A program made the position numbers and the translations under genes. Under the pieces are notes generated by a model. It worked only from the letters and a program-made list of their open reading frames with translations. It made no database searches and was not told the origin of the DNA. From Syntrophomonadaceae bacterium (GTDB taxonomy: Bacteria; Bacillota; Syntrophomonadia; Syntrophomonadales; Syntrophomonadaceae): 41,284 nt of DNA. Each line of letters starts with the position of its first letter. Within the stretch, counting starts at the first letter, position 1. Positions 29,500 through 37,695 of this stretch are shown here, piece by piece. The stretch lies in NCBI GenBank assembly GCA_014360155.1, contig JACIYB010000004.1, positions 1 through 41,284 on the forward strand, in the 5' to 3' direction.

Positions 29500-29939
29500 T
29501 ACGCGATGCTCGCAGCCAGCAATTCATCCATCTCGATGCCTTCCAGTTCCCACTCGTTCATCCCGCCTTCTTCGGCGTAGGTGACGACCGGCTGCTTCTT
29601 GAATGCGACCTCACGCAATGAGATCGCATCGCCAATGGATGAAACCACGGTGATGACGTTCTGGCCCCAGAGTGTCGAGCTGGTTTGCTGGAAGTTGTAC
29701 ATCGCAGACAGCAACGCATTCACCGGGCTATTTTTGAGCAGGCGAATAGTGATACCGGCGGATTTATCAGCACGAAGGCTGTGCATACCTGAGCCATCAG
29801 CGCCGATATCCATGCGGTTCTTGTCCTCGCGTGGCGTAATCGTAATGCCTTCCTTCGCTGCGCCACCGGTCAGTGTGAACGCGCCGCCTGGGCCTGCAAT
29901 CGCGCAATGTGTGTCGAGGAATGAGTAAGTTTTAGACAT
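29499..29939 (-). CDS. Tail tube protein, DUF3277
   Basis: A 146-aa inner-tube subunit: YSFLDTHCAIAGPGGAFTLT, ITITPREDKNRMDIGADGSG and a final WELEGIEMDELLAASIA. DUF3277 proteins stack as hexameric rings inside the contractile sheath. The gene is separated from the sheath gene by a terminator hairpin. Confidence 0.9.
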   Translation of the reverse strand: MSKTYSFLDTHCAIAGPGGAFTLTGGAAKEGITITPREDKNRMDIGADGSGMHSLRADKSAGITIRLLKNSPVNALLSAMYNFQQTSSTLWGQNVITVVSSIGDAISLREVAFKKQPVVTYAEEGGMNEWELEGIEMDELLAASIA

Positions 29940-29960
29940 GGTGTCCTCTCAAATTTCGGG

Positions 29961-29987
29961 CAATAAAAAACCCGCACAAGGCGGGTT
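29961..29987 (-). terminator. Terminator between sheath and tube genes
   Basis: AACCCGC/GCGGGTT (29969-29987) with a 5-base loop is followed on the minus strand by TTTTTTATTG. Partial termination here would set the ratio of sheath to downstream gene products, although tube is needed in equal amount. Confidence 0.8.
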
Positions 29988-30008
29988 GATTTGGGTTGTG
30001 TGGCCGGC

Positions 30009-31502
30009 TTAACGGTTGATATTCACGATCACGTCAACGGTGTGAATCGCGCCCGCCAGTTTCGCGGCAACCTGGAATGTCACGGACTTGCGTGCAGCAC
30101 GGTCGGCTGGGTTCTGGCTTGAGATTGGCGGGGCGTAGACGTAATAGCCTTTTGACAGGAAGTCATTCTGTTTCAATGAGCCGAACCCAGGCTGCGTCCA
30201 TGTTCCCGGTGCAAGCAGCCCGTTTGTAACTCCTTGGGCGCACACAAGCTCGATAGTGGTTGCAATGATGTGATTGCCCGCATCGGTCTGGGGAATCTTG
30301 GTCGGGTTGCTATACAGCAAGTTGTAGACGCTGTTCTGAATGTCGATAGCCAGCCAGTCCGCGCCGAAGATCGTGTCGATGAAGTCGCCGGAAGCCACAA
30401 CGCCGTTCTGAATGATCGCCGTGTTGTTGTCGTAGGCAACAAACACGTTGCAATTGAACCCGGTGAGCGCGGCAAGCTGGTTGCTGTTGATCTGCTCGGC
30501 AACCACGCCAGGCTCTGTCTTGTACATCAGCGTGATGACGGTGTTGTTCGCCGTGTAATCCGTGGTCAGGATGCGCGCCATCAGCGACACAACGGCATAC
30601 TTGGAATTGCTGCTGTACTGGGTCAGCGTTTTCTTGTAGCCGAGCTGCTTTAACTGGTATGCAATGTTCGTGGTGTCAGATGCAACCAGTACAGCCGCTT
30701 CTTGTGTGTTCACGCCGTAAGCGTGCTTGGTGTTCGCGCCTTCGACATAGGCCGCAATCGCCAGATGGTCGGCATCCTGCGCGCCATCAACGAACAGTCC
30801 GTAAAACTGCTGGCCGTATGCCGAATCGAACAGGGCAGCCGCCGAAACTGCGGTTTCAATCGCAATACCGTCGACCACATAAGCACCGGAGCTTGTCGCT
30901 GTGCCGCCGAGCATGGCGCTGATGTCGGTTCCCGTTGCAGGGGCGCTCAGGAAGCTATATTTGCTTGTTGCGCCCGTTGTGCCTGACTTGAACTCAAAGC
31001 GCTCGTATGAGGCATTCCAGACGACTGTCGCGCCAGGCTTCACCACGACGATAGCTGTTTGAATTGTTGACGCCACGCCGTTCAGGTTGGTGACGGCGCT
31101 GAAATTCAAGCCGGTGATTGCACTCGCTGTGCCGTCGATGGTCACATTGAACGCGCCAGCCGTCACCGCCTGCCATGTGGTCATCAACTGCTGCGCGGCG
31201 CTCAACGTCGCGCCGATCAACAGGCCAGCGGTAGCGGTAGCCGCCCATCGGCCAATCAGCAAGTTGCCCGGCTGAGGTGTTTGACCGAACCATTCCGTTG
31301 CAGCCAAATACTCAGGGGCAGTTGTCCCGAAGTCAGTCGCTACGCCGCTCAATGTCGAGTAGGTGCGCATCCGCTCAACCACGTTGATGACATCGGACGA
31401 GCCTAGAACAAGAAGATTGGACAGGCTTTGTGCCTGAGCCGGTGTTGATGCCAGATTAACGGCAACGGACACCAGCGAGGATGAAGGAAGTTGTGCGGCC
31501 AT
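30009..31502 (-). CDS. Tail sheath protein, DUF3383
   Basis: A 497-aa contractile sheath subunit. The N-terminus SSLVSVAVNLASTPAQAQSL and DFGTTAPEYLAATEWFGQTP match DUF3383. The C-terminal handshake region (VTFQVAAKLAGAIHTVDVIV) closes the protein. Its presence shows a contractile tail, thus myovirus morphology. Confidence 0.92.
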   Translation of the reverse strand: MAAQLPSSSLVSVAVNLASTPAQAQSLSNLLVLGSSDVINVVERMRTYSTLSGVATDFGTTAPEYLAATEWFGQTPQPGNLLIGRWAATATAGLLIGATLSAAQQLMTTWQAVTAGAFNVTIDGTASAITGLNFSAVTNLNGVASTIQTAIVVVKPGATVVWNASYERFEFKSGTTGATSKYSFLSAPATGTDISAMLGGTATSSGAYVVDGIAIETAVSAAALFDSAYGQQFYGLFVDGAQDADHLAIAAYVEGANTKHAYGVNTQEAAVLVASDTTNIAYQLKQLGYKKTLTQYSSNSKYAVVSLMARILTTDYTANNTVITLMYKTEPGVVAEQINSNQLAALTGFNCNVFVAYDNNTAIIQNGVVASGDFIDTIFGADWLAIDIQNSVYNLLYSNPTKIPQTDAGNHIIATTIELVCAQGVTNGLLAPGTWTQPGFGSLKQNDFLSKGYYVYAPPISSQNPADRAARKSVTFQVAAKLAGAIHTVDVIVNINR

Positions 31503-31513
31503 TGGTTGCCTCG

Positions 31514-32092
31514 TTATGTGATGTTGATGGTTTCAATTAGGCCGGTGTCGGTTTGAATCTGAACCGCTCCGGCAAGCAGGCTGAGAACTGGATAAGTGCG
31601 ACTGATCAGGCGGCGAAAGGTGATTTGCACATCAATGCGCTTTGTCCACTGCTCGTTGATCTGCATTGCCGCATTCTTTGGATCGCCAACACGAACAAGA
31701 GCGATGCCCTGTGAGTTCATGTATTCGCGGTTCTGGTCGAGCGACAAGCCGTCGCGCAGCAACGCCTCGGTAGCGCTGGCATTGGGGCCATAGAAGCTAA
31801 CGAGATTGATTAATTCCTGATTTCGGCAGATGGTGAAAATCTGAGTCGATTCATCGAACTCTTGCCACGCCACGCCGTCATCCTTGCGCTCAGTGACACC
31901 CTGGGCTATCCAGTTGGTGTTGCGTGCTGGCATATTTGGCGGGTCAGGCTGCCAGCGCGGGCGAACAAGTGACGAAGTGATGCCGGTCACGCCGGAGATC
32001 ACGCCATTGAAAAACCTATCAAGGGCTTCGTCGTCAAGTGGCGCGGTGCTGCCGGGCGATAAATAGCCGCCAGTTGCGCTGGTGTTAGCCAT
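31514..32092 (-). CDS. Neck / tail terminator protein
   Basis: A 192-aa protein with SSLVRPRWQPDPPNMPARNT and FTICRNQELINLVSFYGPNA, then RIDVQITFRRLISRTYPV, the pattern of neck proteins that cap the tail and join it to the head connector in sheath-bearing phages. It sits directly before the sheath gene. Confidence 0.75.
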   Translation of the reverse strand: MANTSATGGYLSPGSTAPLDDEALDRFFNGVISGVTGITSSLVRPRWQPDPPNMPARNTNWIAQGVTERKDDGVAWQEFDESTQIFTICRNQELINLVSFYGPNASATEALLRDGLSLDQNREYMNSQGIALVRVGDPKNAAMQINEQWTKRIDVQITFRRLISRTYPVLSLLAGAVQIQTDTGLIETINIT

Positions 32093-32450
32093 TGTTCACG
32101 TCCTGCAGATCGGTGAGCTTGCAAACAGCGCGGGTATATCCAAACGATTGGTAGTCGTTGACGATGGCGACAACAAACGTCTGCCCCTTGTAGACGATCA
32201 AATCAGGCTGACCGCCAACAGTGGGCCCGTTCAATGGGCTGAGCGTGGTCACTTGAATCGTGTCCTGATACGTCTGCGCGTCATCAAAACGCATCATCCC
32301 TGTCTTGCTCGGGCTGGTGCATACCGCTTGAATCGTCGTGCTTGTACTGGTCACGGTCGTTTCGCCGTATTGGTTCACCACCTCGGCACGCTGCACGCGG
32401 GTGACCGGCTGCATGAACTCGGGATCAAGTGCATCGGCAACGTTAATCAT
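32085..32450 (-). CDS. Head-tail connector/neck protein (121 aa)
   Basis: A small beta-rich protein (QRAEVVNQYGETTVTSTSTT, DLIVYKGQTFVVAIVNDYQS) like head-closure proteins that follow DUF4054 and gp10-like genes. Overlaps of 8 bases with both neighbours. Assigned by position and overall pattern. Confidence 0.65.
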   Translation of the reverse strand: MINVADALDPEFMQPVTRVQRAEVVNQYGETTVTSTSTTIQAVCTSPSKTGMMRFDDAQTYQDTIQVTTLSPLNGPTVGGQPDLIVYKGQTFVVAIVNDYQSFGYTRAVCKLTDLQDVNNG

Positions 32451-32940
32451 CGATCTGCTTCACAACGTAGGTGATTGATTGCTTTAATGCGCCGGTCACG
32501 ATCAGCGGCTTTTCACCGGCGAACCCTTTGCGCTGACGAGCCGCTATGGTTGATTCCTTCAATGCAGGCTCAATGCCGTTATTGATTGTCTGAACCACTG
32601 AGTTTTGCGCCATCAGGCCCGCGCCTTCGAGCGCCTTTTCTTCGATGCCGATTGGATCACCATTCAGTTTCAGTATCTTCTCGGCACCCTTGGCGAGTCG
32701 CTTCTGCGCGTCATTCCAGATAGCCCGAACGCCTGGAATCAGGAACGGGCGCGGCGGGATGTTCTTTTCAGGTGCGCCGAACTCGTTGATGAATCCGATC
32801 TGTGCATTTGTGATCGTGGCGTCATGCCGCTCGTTGCCCGTTTCATCAGACGGAATGCCCACCAGAACCTCACGCTTGGCGAATGACTCCATCGCCCGCT
32901 TGAGTTTCGGCAGATTGTCCTTGAGCTTCTTGACGCTCAT
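32443..32940 (-). CDS. Virion morphogenesis / tail completion protein
   Basis: A 165-aa protein with REVLVGIPSDETG, then AQIGFINEFGAPEKNIPPRP and FLIPGVR. The INEFG...IPPRPF motif is characteristic of phage minor tail-completion proteins (HK97 gp10 or Mu G-like). The C-terminus reads KPLIVTGALKQSITYVV, also typical. Confidence 0.85.
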   Translation of the reverse strand: MSVKKLKDNLPKLKRAMESFAKREVLVGIPSDETGNERHDATITNAQIGFINEFGAPEKNIPPRPFLIPGVRAIWNDAQKRLAKGAEKILKLNGDPIGIEEKALEGAGLMAQNSVVQTINNGIEPALKESTIAARQRKGFAGEKPLIVTGALKQSITYVVKQIDD

Positions 32941-33320
32941 TGCGCGTTAACCTGCATCCCGCCTGCGCCCATCATCCGGGCAAGCTGAATCCACTGAACG
33001 CCGTATGTGGTCGCGTTGTACATGCCCGCGCCGGTGATCGTTACCGCCGCCGAGTCCATGGATACACTCACGCCATCAACGGCTTTTGCAGTCAGAACGC
33101 CCTTGACTTGACCAAGAGGCGTTCCGGCTGTTTGCGCGCTCGCATTGGCAGATGCCAGCACGAGATAATGCGCAGTTAATAGGGCCTGTCCTTGGCTTGC
33201 CAGCGATCCCCACCGAGCCACATTGATCAGGTTCGCAGCTACGGATAGCCAGAACGTGATGATTGCGGTATTCACTGAGGCGAACTCAGGAAAAATGGCG
33301 AGGAATTGCGCTGGTGTCAT
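32937..33320 (-). CDS. Head-tail connector, DUF4054
   Basis: A 127-aa adaptor that starts MTPAQFLAIFPEFASVNTAI and has INVARWGSLASQGQALLTAH then YLVLAS, the DUF4054 pattern (helical first connector ring). It contacts the portal and lies downstream of the capsid gene as usual. Confidence 0.88.
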   Translation of the reverse strand: MTPAQFLAIFPEFASVNTAIITFWLSVAANLINVARWGSLASQGQALLTAHYLVLASANASAQTAGTPLGQVKGVLTAKAVDGVSVSMDSAAVTITGAGMYNATTYGVQWIQLARMMGAGGMQVNAQ

Positions 33321-33325
33321 TTTGC

Positions 33326-33505
33326 TTACTCAGCTTTAGGCGCAGCTTTAGGCGCAGCTTTTGGCTTGCCTTCAATGTCGATGTGAATCTGGGCGAACCA
33401 GTGCTTCGCATCGGCATCGGGCATCTCTTTAACGCCCATCTCGTAACGAACCTTTTCGCCGTTGTCACGGGTCAGGGTGAACGGGGTGTGAACTACTACT
33501 TTCAT
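33326..33505 (-). CDS. Small capsid-region protein (59 aa)
   Basis: An ORF below common length cut-offs between capsid and DUF4054 genes: MKVVVHTPFTLTRDNGEKVR, then EMPDADAKHWFAQIHIDIEG and a KAAPKAAPKAE tail made by three near-identical GCGCCTAAAGCT-like units. Short proteins of this type occupy the same place in related phages and are thought to help head completion. ATG at 33503-33505, stop at 33326-33328. Confidence 0.7.
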   Translation of the reverse strand: MKVVVHTPFTLTRDNGEKVRYEMGVKEMPDADAKHWFAQIHIDIEGKPKAAPKAAPKAE

Positions 33506-33514
33506 GGGTTTTCC

Positions 33515-34504
33515 TCAGATGCCGTCGCGGTAAGAGATTGTTTCGGTGTACACGGCCTCAACGACACCCAGACGGGCGTAGTAGTTGGTGTGCAGCCAGA
33601 TGCCCTGATACTGAACAGGAGTGGTCAACATGGTGGTCATCGGGAAACGGACCTTGTCGTATTCACGGGTGTAGGCAACCATGCGGTTTGTGCCGCCAGC
33701 GCCTGCGCCAGTCAGCCATTTAACCGGGTGGATTTCCAAAGGAACGCCGTTTTGCTCAAGACAAAGGCTGTTCTTGCTGATGTACTCGGCGATTGATGCG
33801 AAGGTGGCGCCGCCGATGGTCAATGGCTGCAACAGGGCAACGTACTGGACCGGGGGCACAAGGATTTGACGAGGCGCAACCGCAAAGCCGGAGTTGGTCC
33901 ATGTATCGACTTCGATTGAACGAACATCTGCGAGGATTTCCTGCGGGGTCTTGCTTGACCACAGCGGAGAAGATGACGCGCCGTTGGCCACATTAGATGT
34001 GTTCACATTAGGGTTATTGCACAAGCCGTACAGGTTCAAATCGGTGTCACCGGTATAAACCTGTTGGTCAATGTCCATGTTGTACTTGAGGCGGATTGCT
34101 TCGGCCTTCTGGCTGTCAATCGGGCGGCCTGTCTGCATGGCTGATTGCAGTTCTGGCAGCGTGTAGCTCAAAGCCATGCCCCACAGATTCAGCGGGCTGG
34201 CTGTCTTGCCAATATCAAGCTGCATATCAGGCATTGATGTTGCTGTCTTGCCGATCCACGCTTTACCGGTTGGGTTGGTACCGCCAACAGCCGCGAATGT
34301 GCTGTTAGTGAATGAGGAAAGCTCGTCACCGATGGTCACATCAGTACGAGGGTCGATGTCGCGGTGCCAGGTAACGGCAGCGAGCGGCATGTGCATTTGC
34401 TGGTCGAGGCGTTCCAATTCACCGATAAGGAAAGCACCGGCGCTATCCATGGTTGCCGAGTCAAACGTCAGCATGGCGTCTTTGGTGTAAAACTTCTTCT
34501 TCAT
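33515..34504 (-). CDS. Major capsid protein (DUF2184-like)
   Basis: A 329-aa HK97-fold capsid protein. DUF2184-like tracts: AGAFLIGELERLDQQMHMPL, DQQVYTGDTDLNLYGLCNNP and a C-terminal RFPMTTMLTTPVQYQGIWLH. The start is placed at the ATG at 34504 (MKKKFYTK), because the longer form would include a terminator hairpin. No N-terminal scaffold delta domain is seen; the DUF2213 product upstream probably supplies scaffold or protease. Confidence 0.9.
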   Translation of the reverse strand: MKKKFYTKDAMLTFDSATMDSAGAFLIGELERLDQQMHMPLAAVTWHRDIDPRTDVTIGDELSSFTNSTFAAVGGTNPTGKAWIGKTATSMPDMQLDIGKTASPLNLWGMALSYTLPELQSAMQTGRPIDSQKAEAIRLKYNMDIDQQVYTGDTDLNLYGLCNNPNVNTSNVANGASSSPLWSSKTPQEILADVRSIEVDTWTNSGFAVAPRQILVPPVQYVALLQPLTIGGATFASIAEYISKNSLCLEQNGVPLEIHPVKWLTGAGAGGTNRMVAYTREYDKVRFPMTTMLTTPVQYQGIWLHTNYYARLGVVEAVYTETISYRDGI

Positions 34505-34524
34505 GATTTTTTCCCTTTCAGAAA

Positions 34525-34551
34525 TGAAAAAACCCGCCACTAGGGCGGGTT
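34525..34551 (-). terminator. Terminator upstream of the capsid gene
   Basis: AACCCGCC (34531-34538) pairs with GGCGGGTT (34544-34551); TTTTTTCATTT follows on the minus strand. It lies between the cement and capsid genes, only 20-odd bases before the capsid ATG. Either readthrough is high or the capsid gene has its own promoter. Confidence 0.8.
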
Positions 34552-34577
34552 GATTGGGTCGGGGTTAGTTGGGTCGA

Positions 34578-35342
34578 TTAAGCGCCGATGTTGTATGCAA
34601 TCTCTGCGTTGCCGTTGGAGTCGGCAGCCCCAGTGAAATAGGCGCCTGGCACTTTCACGGTGTTCTGCGACACGGCGATCGTGAACGAATCACCTGCGGC
34701 AAATGCCGTAGCACCAGCCGTGATGGTGAAAGACACGCCATCGCTGGAGGTGTACGCCGTGCCGGTGGTGCCATTGGCGCGCTCGAAACCGCTGGGGTCG
34801 AACACGCCAAACGTGGTTGCGCCGGTGAAAACGACACGCCAATTTCCGGCCGGCGTCGCCGCGGTCGCGGACAGCGATCCGATCGTCCCGTTGCCGGTAT
34901 TCGTGCCGGGCGTTCCAATCGGCGCTGGCGTGTCGGCAGCGGCTTCGACATCGCCAACAGCGGTGTTCGGAAGCGCGCCGTTCGCGGTCACGCGCACGTA
35001 GACGGGGCCATTCTTGGAGGGTGTGCCATTCGTCGATTTGACGGTCATGTAGCCCAGCTTCAGCACGTCGGTTTCGCCAGAGGTAGGCGGGGTCGAAACG
35101 CCCAGCGTGTTGCCGGACTGTGTTGGGAATGGGCGAACGTTGAAGCCGTAGATCAGCGCAGAGGTGTCGCCAGCACCGATTGGACGGACATGGCCTGTTG
35201 ACGCATCAACGGCAACAGGAACGCCGTACACGGTCGGCGGATTGGTTGAGAGGATGATGTTCGGCTCGATGTTGGTCGGAGCTTGCGAACGTGAGATAGC
35301 GCCAGGAATGCCGGAGGGCATGCGGTACAGGAAACTTGCCAT
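34578..35342 (-). CDS. Head decoration / structural cement protein
   Basis: A 254-aa protein. The N-terminus SRSQAPTNIEPNIILSTNPP and YGVPVAVDASTGHVRPIGAG fit the cement/DUF2190-like beta-tulip proteins that stabilise the capsid lattice. A C-terminal Ig-like or beta module (TSSDGVSFTITAGATAFAAG) may be surface exposed. It is placed between DUF2213 and capsid. Confidence 0.8.
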   Translation of the reverse strand: MASFLYRMPSGIPGAISRSQAPTNIEPNIILSTNPPTVYGVPVAVDASTGHVRPIGAGDTSALIYGFNVRPFPTQSGNTLGVSTPPTSGETDVLKLGYMTVKSTNGTPSKNGPVYVRVTANGALPNTAVGDVEAAADTPAPIGTPGTNTGNGTIGSLSATAATPAGNWRVVFTGATTFGVFDPSGFERANGTTGTAYTSSDGVSFTITAGATAFAAGDSFTIAVSQNTVKVPGAYFTGAADSNGNAEIAYNIGA

Positions 35343-35354
35343 TTTTTATGATCC

Positions 35355-36548
35355 TCAGAATTGTTTGGTGCGGGCGGCGCGCATTGCCGCAATGTTGGCC
35401 TTGAGCTGCTCACCCTTGGAGTAAATGGTGTCGGCAGTCTTGGATTTTTCGCTGTCCTTGGTGTTGTTGTGGTGCGCCATCATCGCGGCCACTGCATCGA
35501 ACGTAACGCCAAGCGCCACGCCCTTGAGCGACTTCAAGGAACGACCAGCAAGAACCGAGTTGATGATCTTCGCGCCAGCGTCGGTTGTGGACGCATGAGC
35601 AAGGACGGAGCGCTTTACTGCATCCAATCCGCCTTTTGCATCATTGGTTGCTTTGGGCTTGAATGCAGGGGCGATGATCGCGGCCTTGGACATAACGGCC
35701 TTAGCTGAGTCGCCGGTGTATTTCTCTACACCTTCCTCATCTTCGGTGGCGTCTTCATCTTCATCAGCTGTGGCGCTGTCTTCGTCATCGTCGCCGTTCT
35801 CGTCCGAGTCCTTGGTGGCGCTCAGTGCAGCGATAGCGGCCTCGATGCGTGAAAGGCGCTCTTCCATCGGATCGGCGTCGTCCTTGGTTTCGGGCTTATC
35901 TTCGGCGGTTGACATGTGAATATGCACATCGCCGCCATCTTCCTCTGGGATGGAGTCGAGCGTGGCCTTGATCGTGGCCTCGTCTTTGGTTCGGAATGCC
36001 GCCATGAGGCGGTCTTTGATGCTTGGCTTCATAGCGTCATGATCCTTAATAGAACAAGTGGAGCCGCACCGGCCTTTCGGCACGAGCGCGACGTGGTTAC
36101 CGACGATGCCCACTTGTCGGGCAAAGCCTGGTTGGGTTTGCTCGTAGTCGGCCTCGTAGCCGCACGAGACTTCACGCAAGCCGTTCTGCACGTCATTGAT
36201 CGCGTCGGCCTGCATGATTAAAAGATCGGCGACAAGGAGATTCCCCTCTTGCCGCACGTTGCTTACGGTGCCTACAGACACCTCTTGCCAGTTCTCAGGG
36301 CTTACGAGGTCATCCGGATGCAGATTGGTTACGGGCTTGCCTTCGAATGAAGCGATTGCCTCCGGCTTGAATACTTCGTCTGCATCGCGTGATACATTGA
36401 TGAAGCCGTTCTCGTCGGGGTCTGCGGGTATCTCGCCAGCGCCATAAAGCAACACACCAGTGCGCGCGATTGGCACATCCCGGCACAACAAAAAGCCCTC
36501 GGGTGTGAGGGCTTGTTTATCACCGATTTTTTCAGTGGTATGAATCAT
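35355..36548 (-). CDS. DUF2213 prohead protease/scaffold protein
   Basis: A 397-aa protein. The N-terminal half (ARTGVLLYGAGEIPADPDEN, then FEGKPVTNLHPDDLVSPENW, LREVSCGYEADYEQT and GNHVALVPKGRCG) is DUF2213, a serine-protease-like prohead maturation domain. The C-terminal half is acidic (DSDENGDDDEDSATADEDED) and helical, like an internal scaffold. Its first codons contain a complete terminator-like hairpin (36493-36514). The upstream neighbour is on the other strand, so this gene may need its own promoter or depend on readthrough of the plus-strand gene's complement. Confidence 0.85.
   Translation of the reverse strand: MIHTTEKIGDKQALTPEGFLLCRDVPIARTGVLLYGAGEIPADPDENGFINVSRDADEVFKPEAIASFEGKPVTNLHPDDLVSPENWQEVSVGTVSNVRQEGNLLVADLLIMQADAINDVQNGLREVSCGYEADYEQTQPGFARQVGIVGNHVALVPKGRCGSTCSIKDHDAMKPSIKDRLMAAFRTKDEATIKATLDSIPEEDGGDVHIHMSTAEDKPETKDDADPMEERLSRIEAAIAALSATKDSDENGDDDEDSATADEDEDATEDEEGVEKYTGDSAKAVMSKAAIIAPAFKPKATNDAKGGLDAVKRSVLAHASTTDAGAKIINSVLAGRSLKSLKGVALGVTFDAVAAMMAHHNNTKDSEKSKTADTIYSKGEQLKANIAAMRAARTKQF
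36483..36514 (-). terminator. Terminator-like hairpin within the first codons of the DUF2213 gene
   Basis: AAGCCCTC (36493-36500) pairs with GAGGGCTT (36507-36514); on the minus strand TTTTTGTTGT follows. It lies in codons 12-22 of the DUF2213 gene. It also lies 47 bases upstream of the plus-strand gene's ATG. This could attenuate late transcription before the head genes. Confidence 0.6.
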
Positions 36549-36560
36549 TGGAGTACCGAA

Positions 36561-36983
36561 ATGAAAGCTTTAATCTTGGTTCTTTTGTCGCTGTTCTCGT
36601 TGCCGGTCATGGCTACGCCAGTCTGGTACATGCCCACAACGCAGGTTGTGGATGGCAAGCTGCTCTACATCGTCCTGACCGATACTCACTGGAAGGGATG
36701 CCCGTCCAGCATGATGAACGGCAGGCTTGTCGTCCGTCATGCGCTCGAAAAGGGCTACAACCGATATCCGATCTGCTGGCGTGATGACGGCGGCGACGGC
36801 GTAACTGTATATTTCCCGCACACGGGACAATGGTTCTATAACCAGAGCGTTGGCCTCGTTGATACGCCGGAAGCCCATGCCGCTTATCAGCGCATGATGG
36901 ATAAAGACAGAGCCGAAGCCAGACGCAAAGGCGAAGCGCTCAACCGCGCAATGGAAAACGAGTTTACAAATCGGGGACAATGA
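36561..36983 (+). CDS. Secreted protein of unknown function (moron-like)
   Basis: A 140-aa protein on the strand opposite to all neighbouring late genes. The start MKALILVLLSLFSLPVMATP is a clean Sec signal peptide with cleavage after VMA. The mature part has two cysteines and Trp-rich strands (YIVLTDTHWKGCPSSMMNGR, then RYPICWRDDGGDGV), followed by a charged C-terminal helix. A TTGTTT-17-TGGTAT promoter-like pair lies at about 36513-36541. Lone reversed genes with their own promoter in a late operon are the mark of morons, which often alter the infected host's surface. Family not recognised. Confidence 0.7.
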   Translation: MKALILVLLSLFSLPVMATPVWYMPTTQVVDGKLLYIVLTDTHWKGCPSSMMNGRLVVRHALEKGYNRYPICWRDDGGDGVTVYFPHTGQWFYNQSVGLVDTPEAHAAYQRMMDKDRAEARRKGEALNRAMENEFTNRGQ

Positions 36984-37695
36984 TCTCCATCGAGCACCGG
37001 CAGTTATAAATCTGTCCGGGGTGCGTCGTCGTCCCGTCGCTCAATGTCGGCGCGTGATCCAATTCGCAGACGACGCCTTCCATTTGGGCATGCGAGTGTC
37101 GAACGCTCTTGTCCCTCGATGTACGCCAAATGTAATGAGTCGCTCCAATCGCCTGCGCTCTGGTTTGCGTCAGCACCGATCCCGCGCGCGCAACCTCGGT
37201 TCGAGCTATCAGCGTGGCGCGTGATCTTGTCACCTCGCCAGTGCGATAAATCTCTTTCATCACTTCATCAGGCCGCTTGCCGCCGGTTCTGGCTTCGATT
37301 GCCAGTGCCTGCGCTCGAATACCGGCATCACGCGGCAGGCTGGTGATGTAATGCACCTGACGCTCTACAAAGTCGCGCATCTGCTCACCTGCTGGCGTTG
37401 CCTTGATGACGTCTTTGAGATTGCGCCCAATATCGACTGAGCGCTTGTTCCACGTCGCGTAGTCTTGAATGTCGATCTTCTCTGCCACGTTCTTGGCCGT
37501 TCGAATCGCCCATGGCTTGAGAATGTCAGTGTACGAATCAAGAGCCCGTTGCATTGCCTCAAGTCCGCTGATCGTCAACGGATCGTGGCTTTTAACGATC
37601 CGTTGAATTTCCGTCCCGAGTTGCCGCAACTGTCTGGCGTACTTCTCTGCGATCCAGTCCGACTTGTCGAATGGGTTGTGTCTATACTTCGCCAT
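36964..37695 (-). CDS. Head morphogenesis protein, SPP1 gp7 / Mu F-like
   Basis: A 243-aa minor head protein. The family signature is near the end: TLIARTEVARAGSVLTQTRA, SRDKSVRHSHAQMEG and HPGQIYNCRCSMEII. Such proteins bind the portal and are injected or assist procapsid assembly. Its 3' end overlaps the 3' end of the plus-strand secreted gene by 20 bases. Confidence 0.88.
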   Translation of the reverse strand: MAKYRHNPFDKSDWIAEKYARQLRQLGTEIQRIVKSHDPLTISGLEAMQRALDSYTDILKPWAIRTAKNVAEKIDIQDYATWNKRSVDIGRNLKDVIKATPAGEQMRDFVERQVHYITSLPRDAGIRAQALAIEARTGGKRPDEVMKEIYRTGEVTRSRATLIARTEVARAGSVLTQTRAQAIGATHYIWRTSRDKSVRHSHAQMEGVVCELDHAPTLSDGTTTHPGQIYNCRCSMEIIVPDL

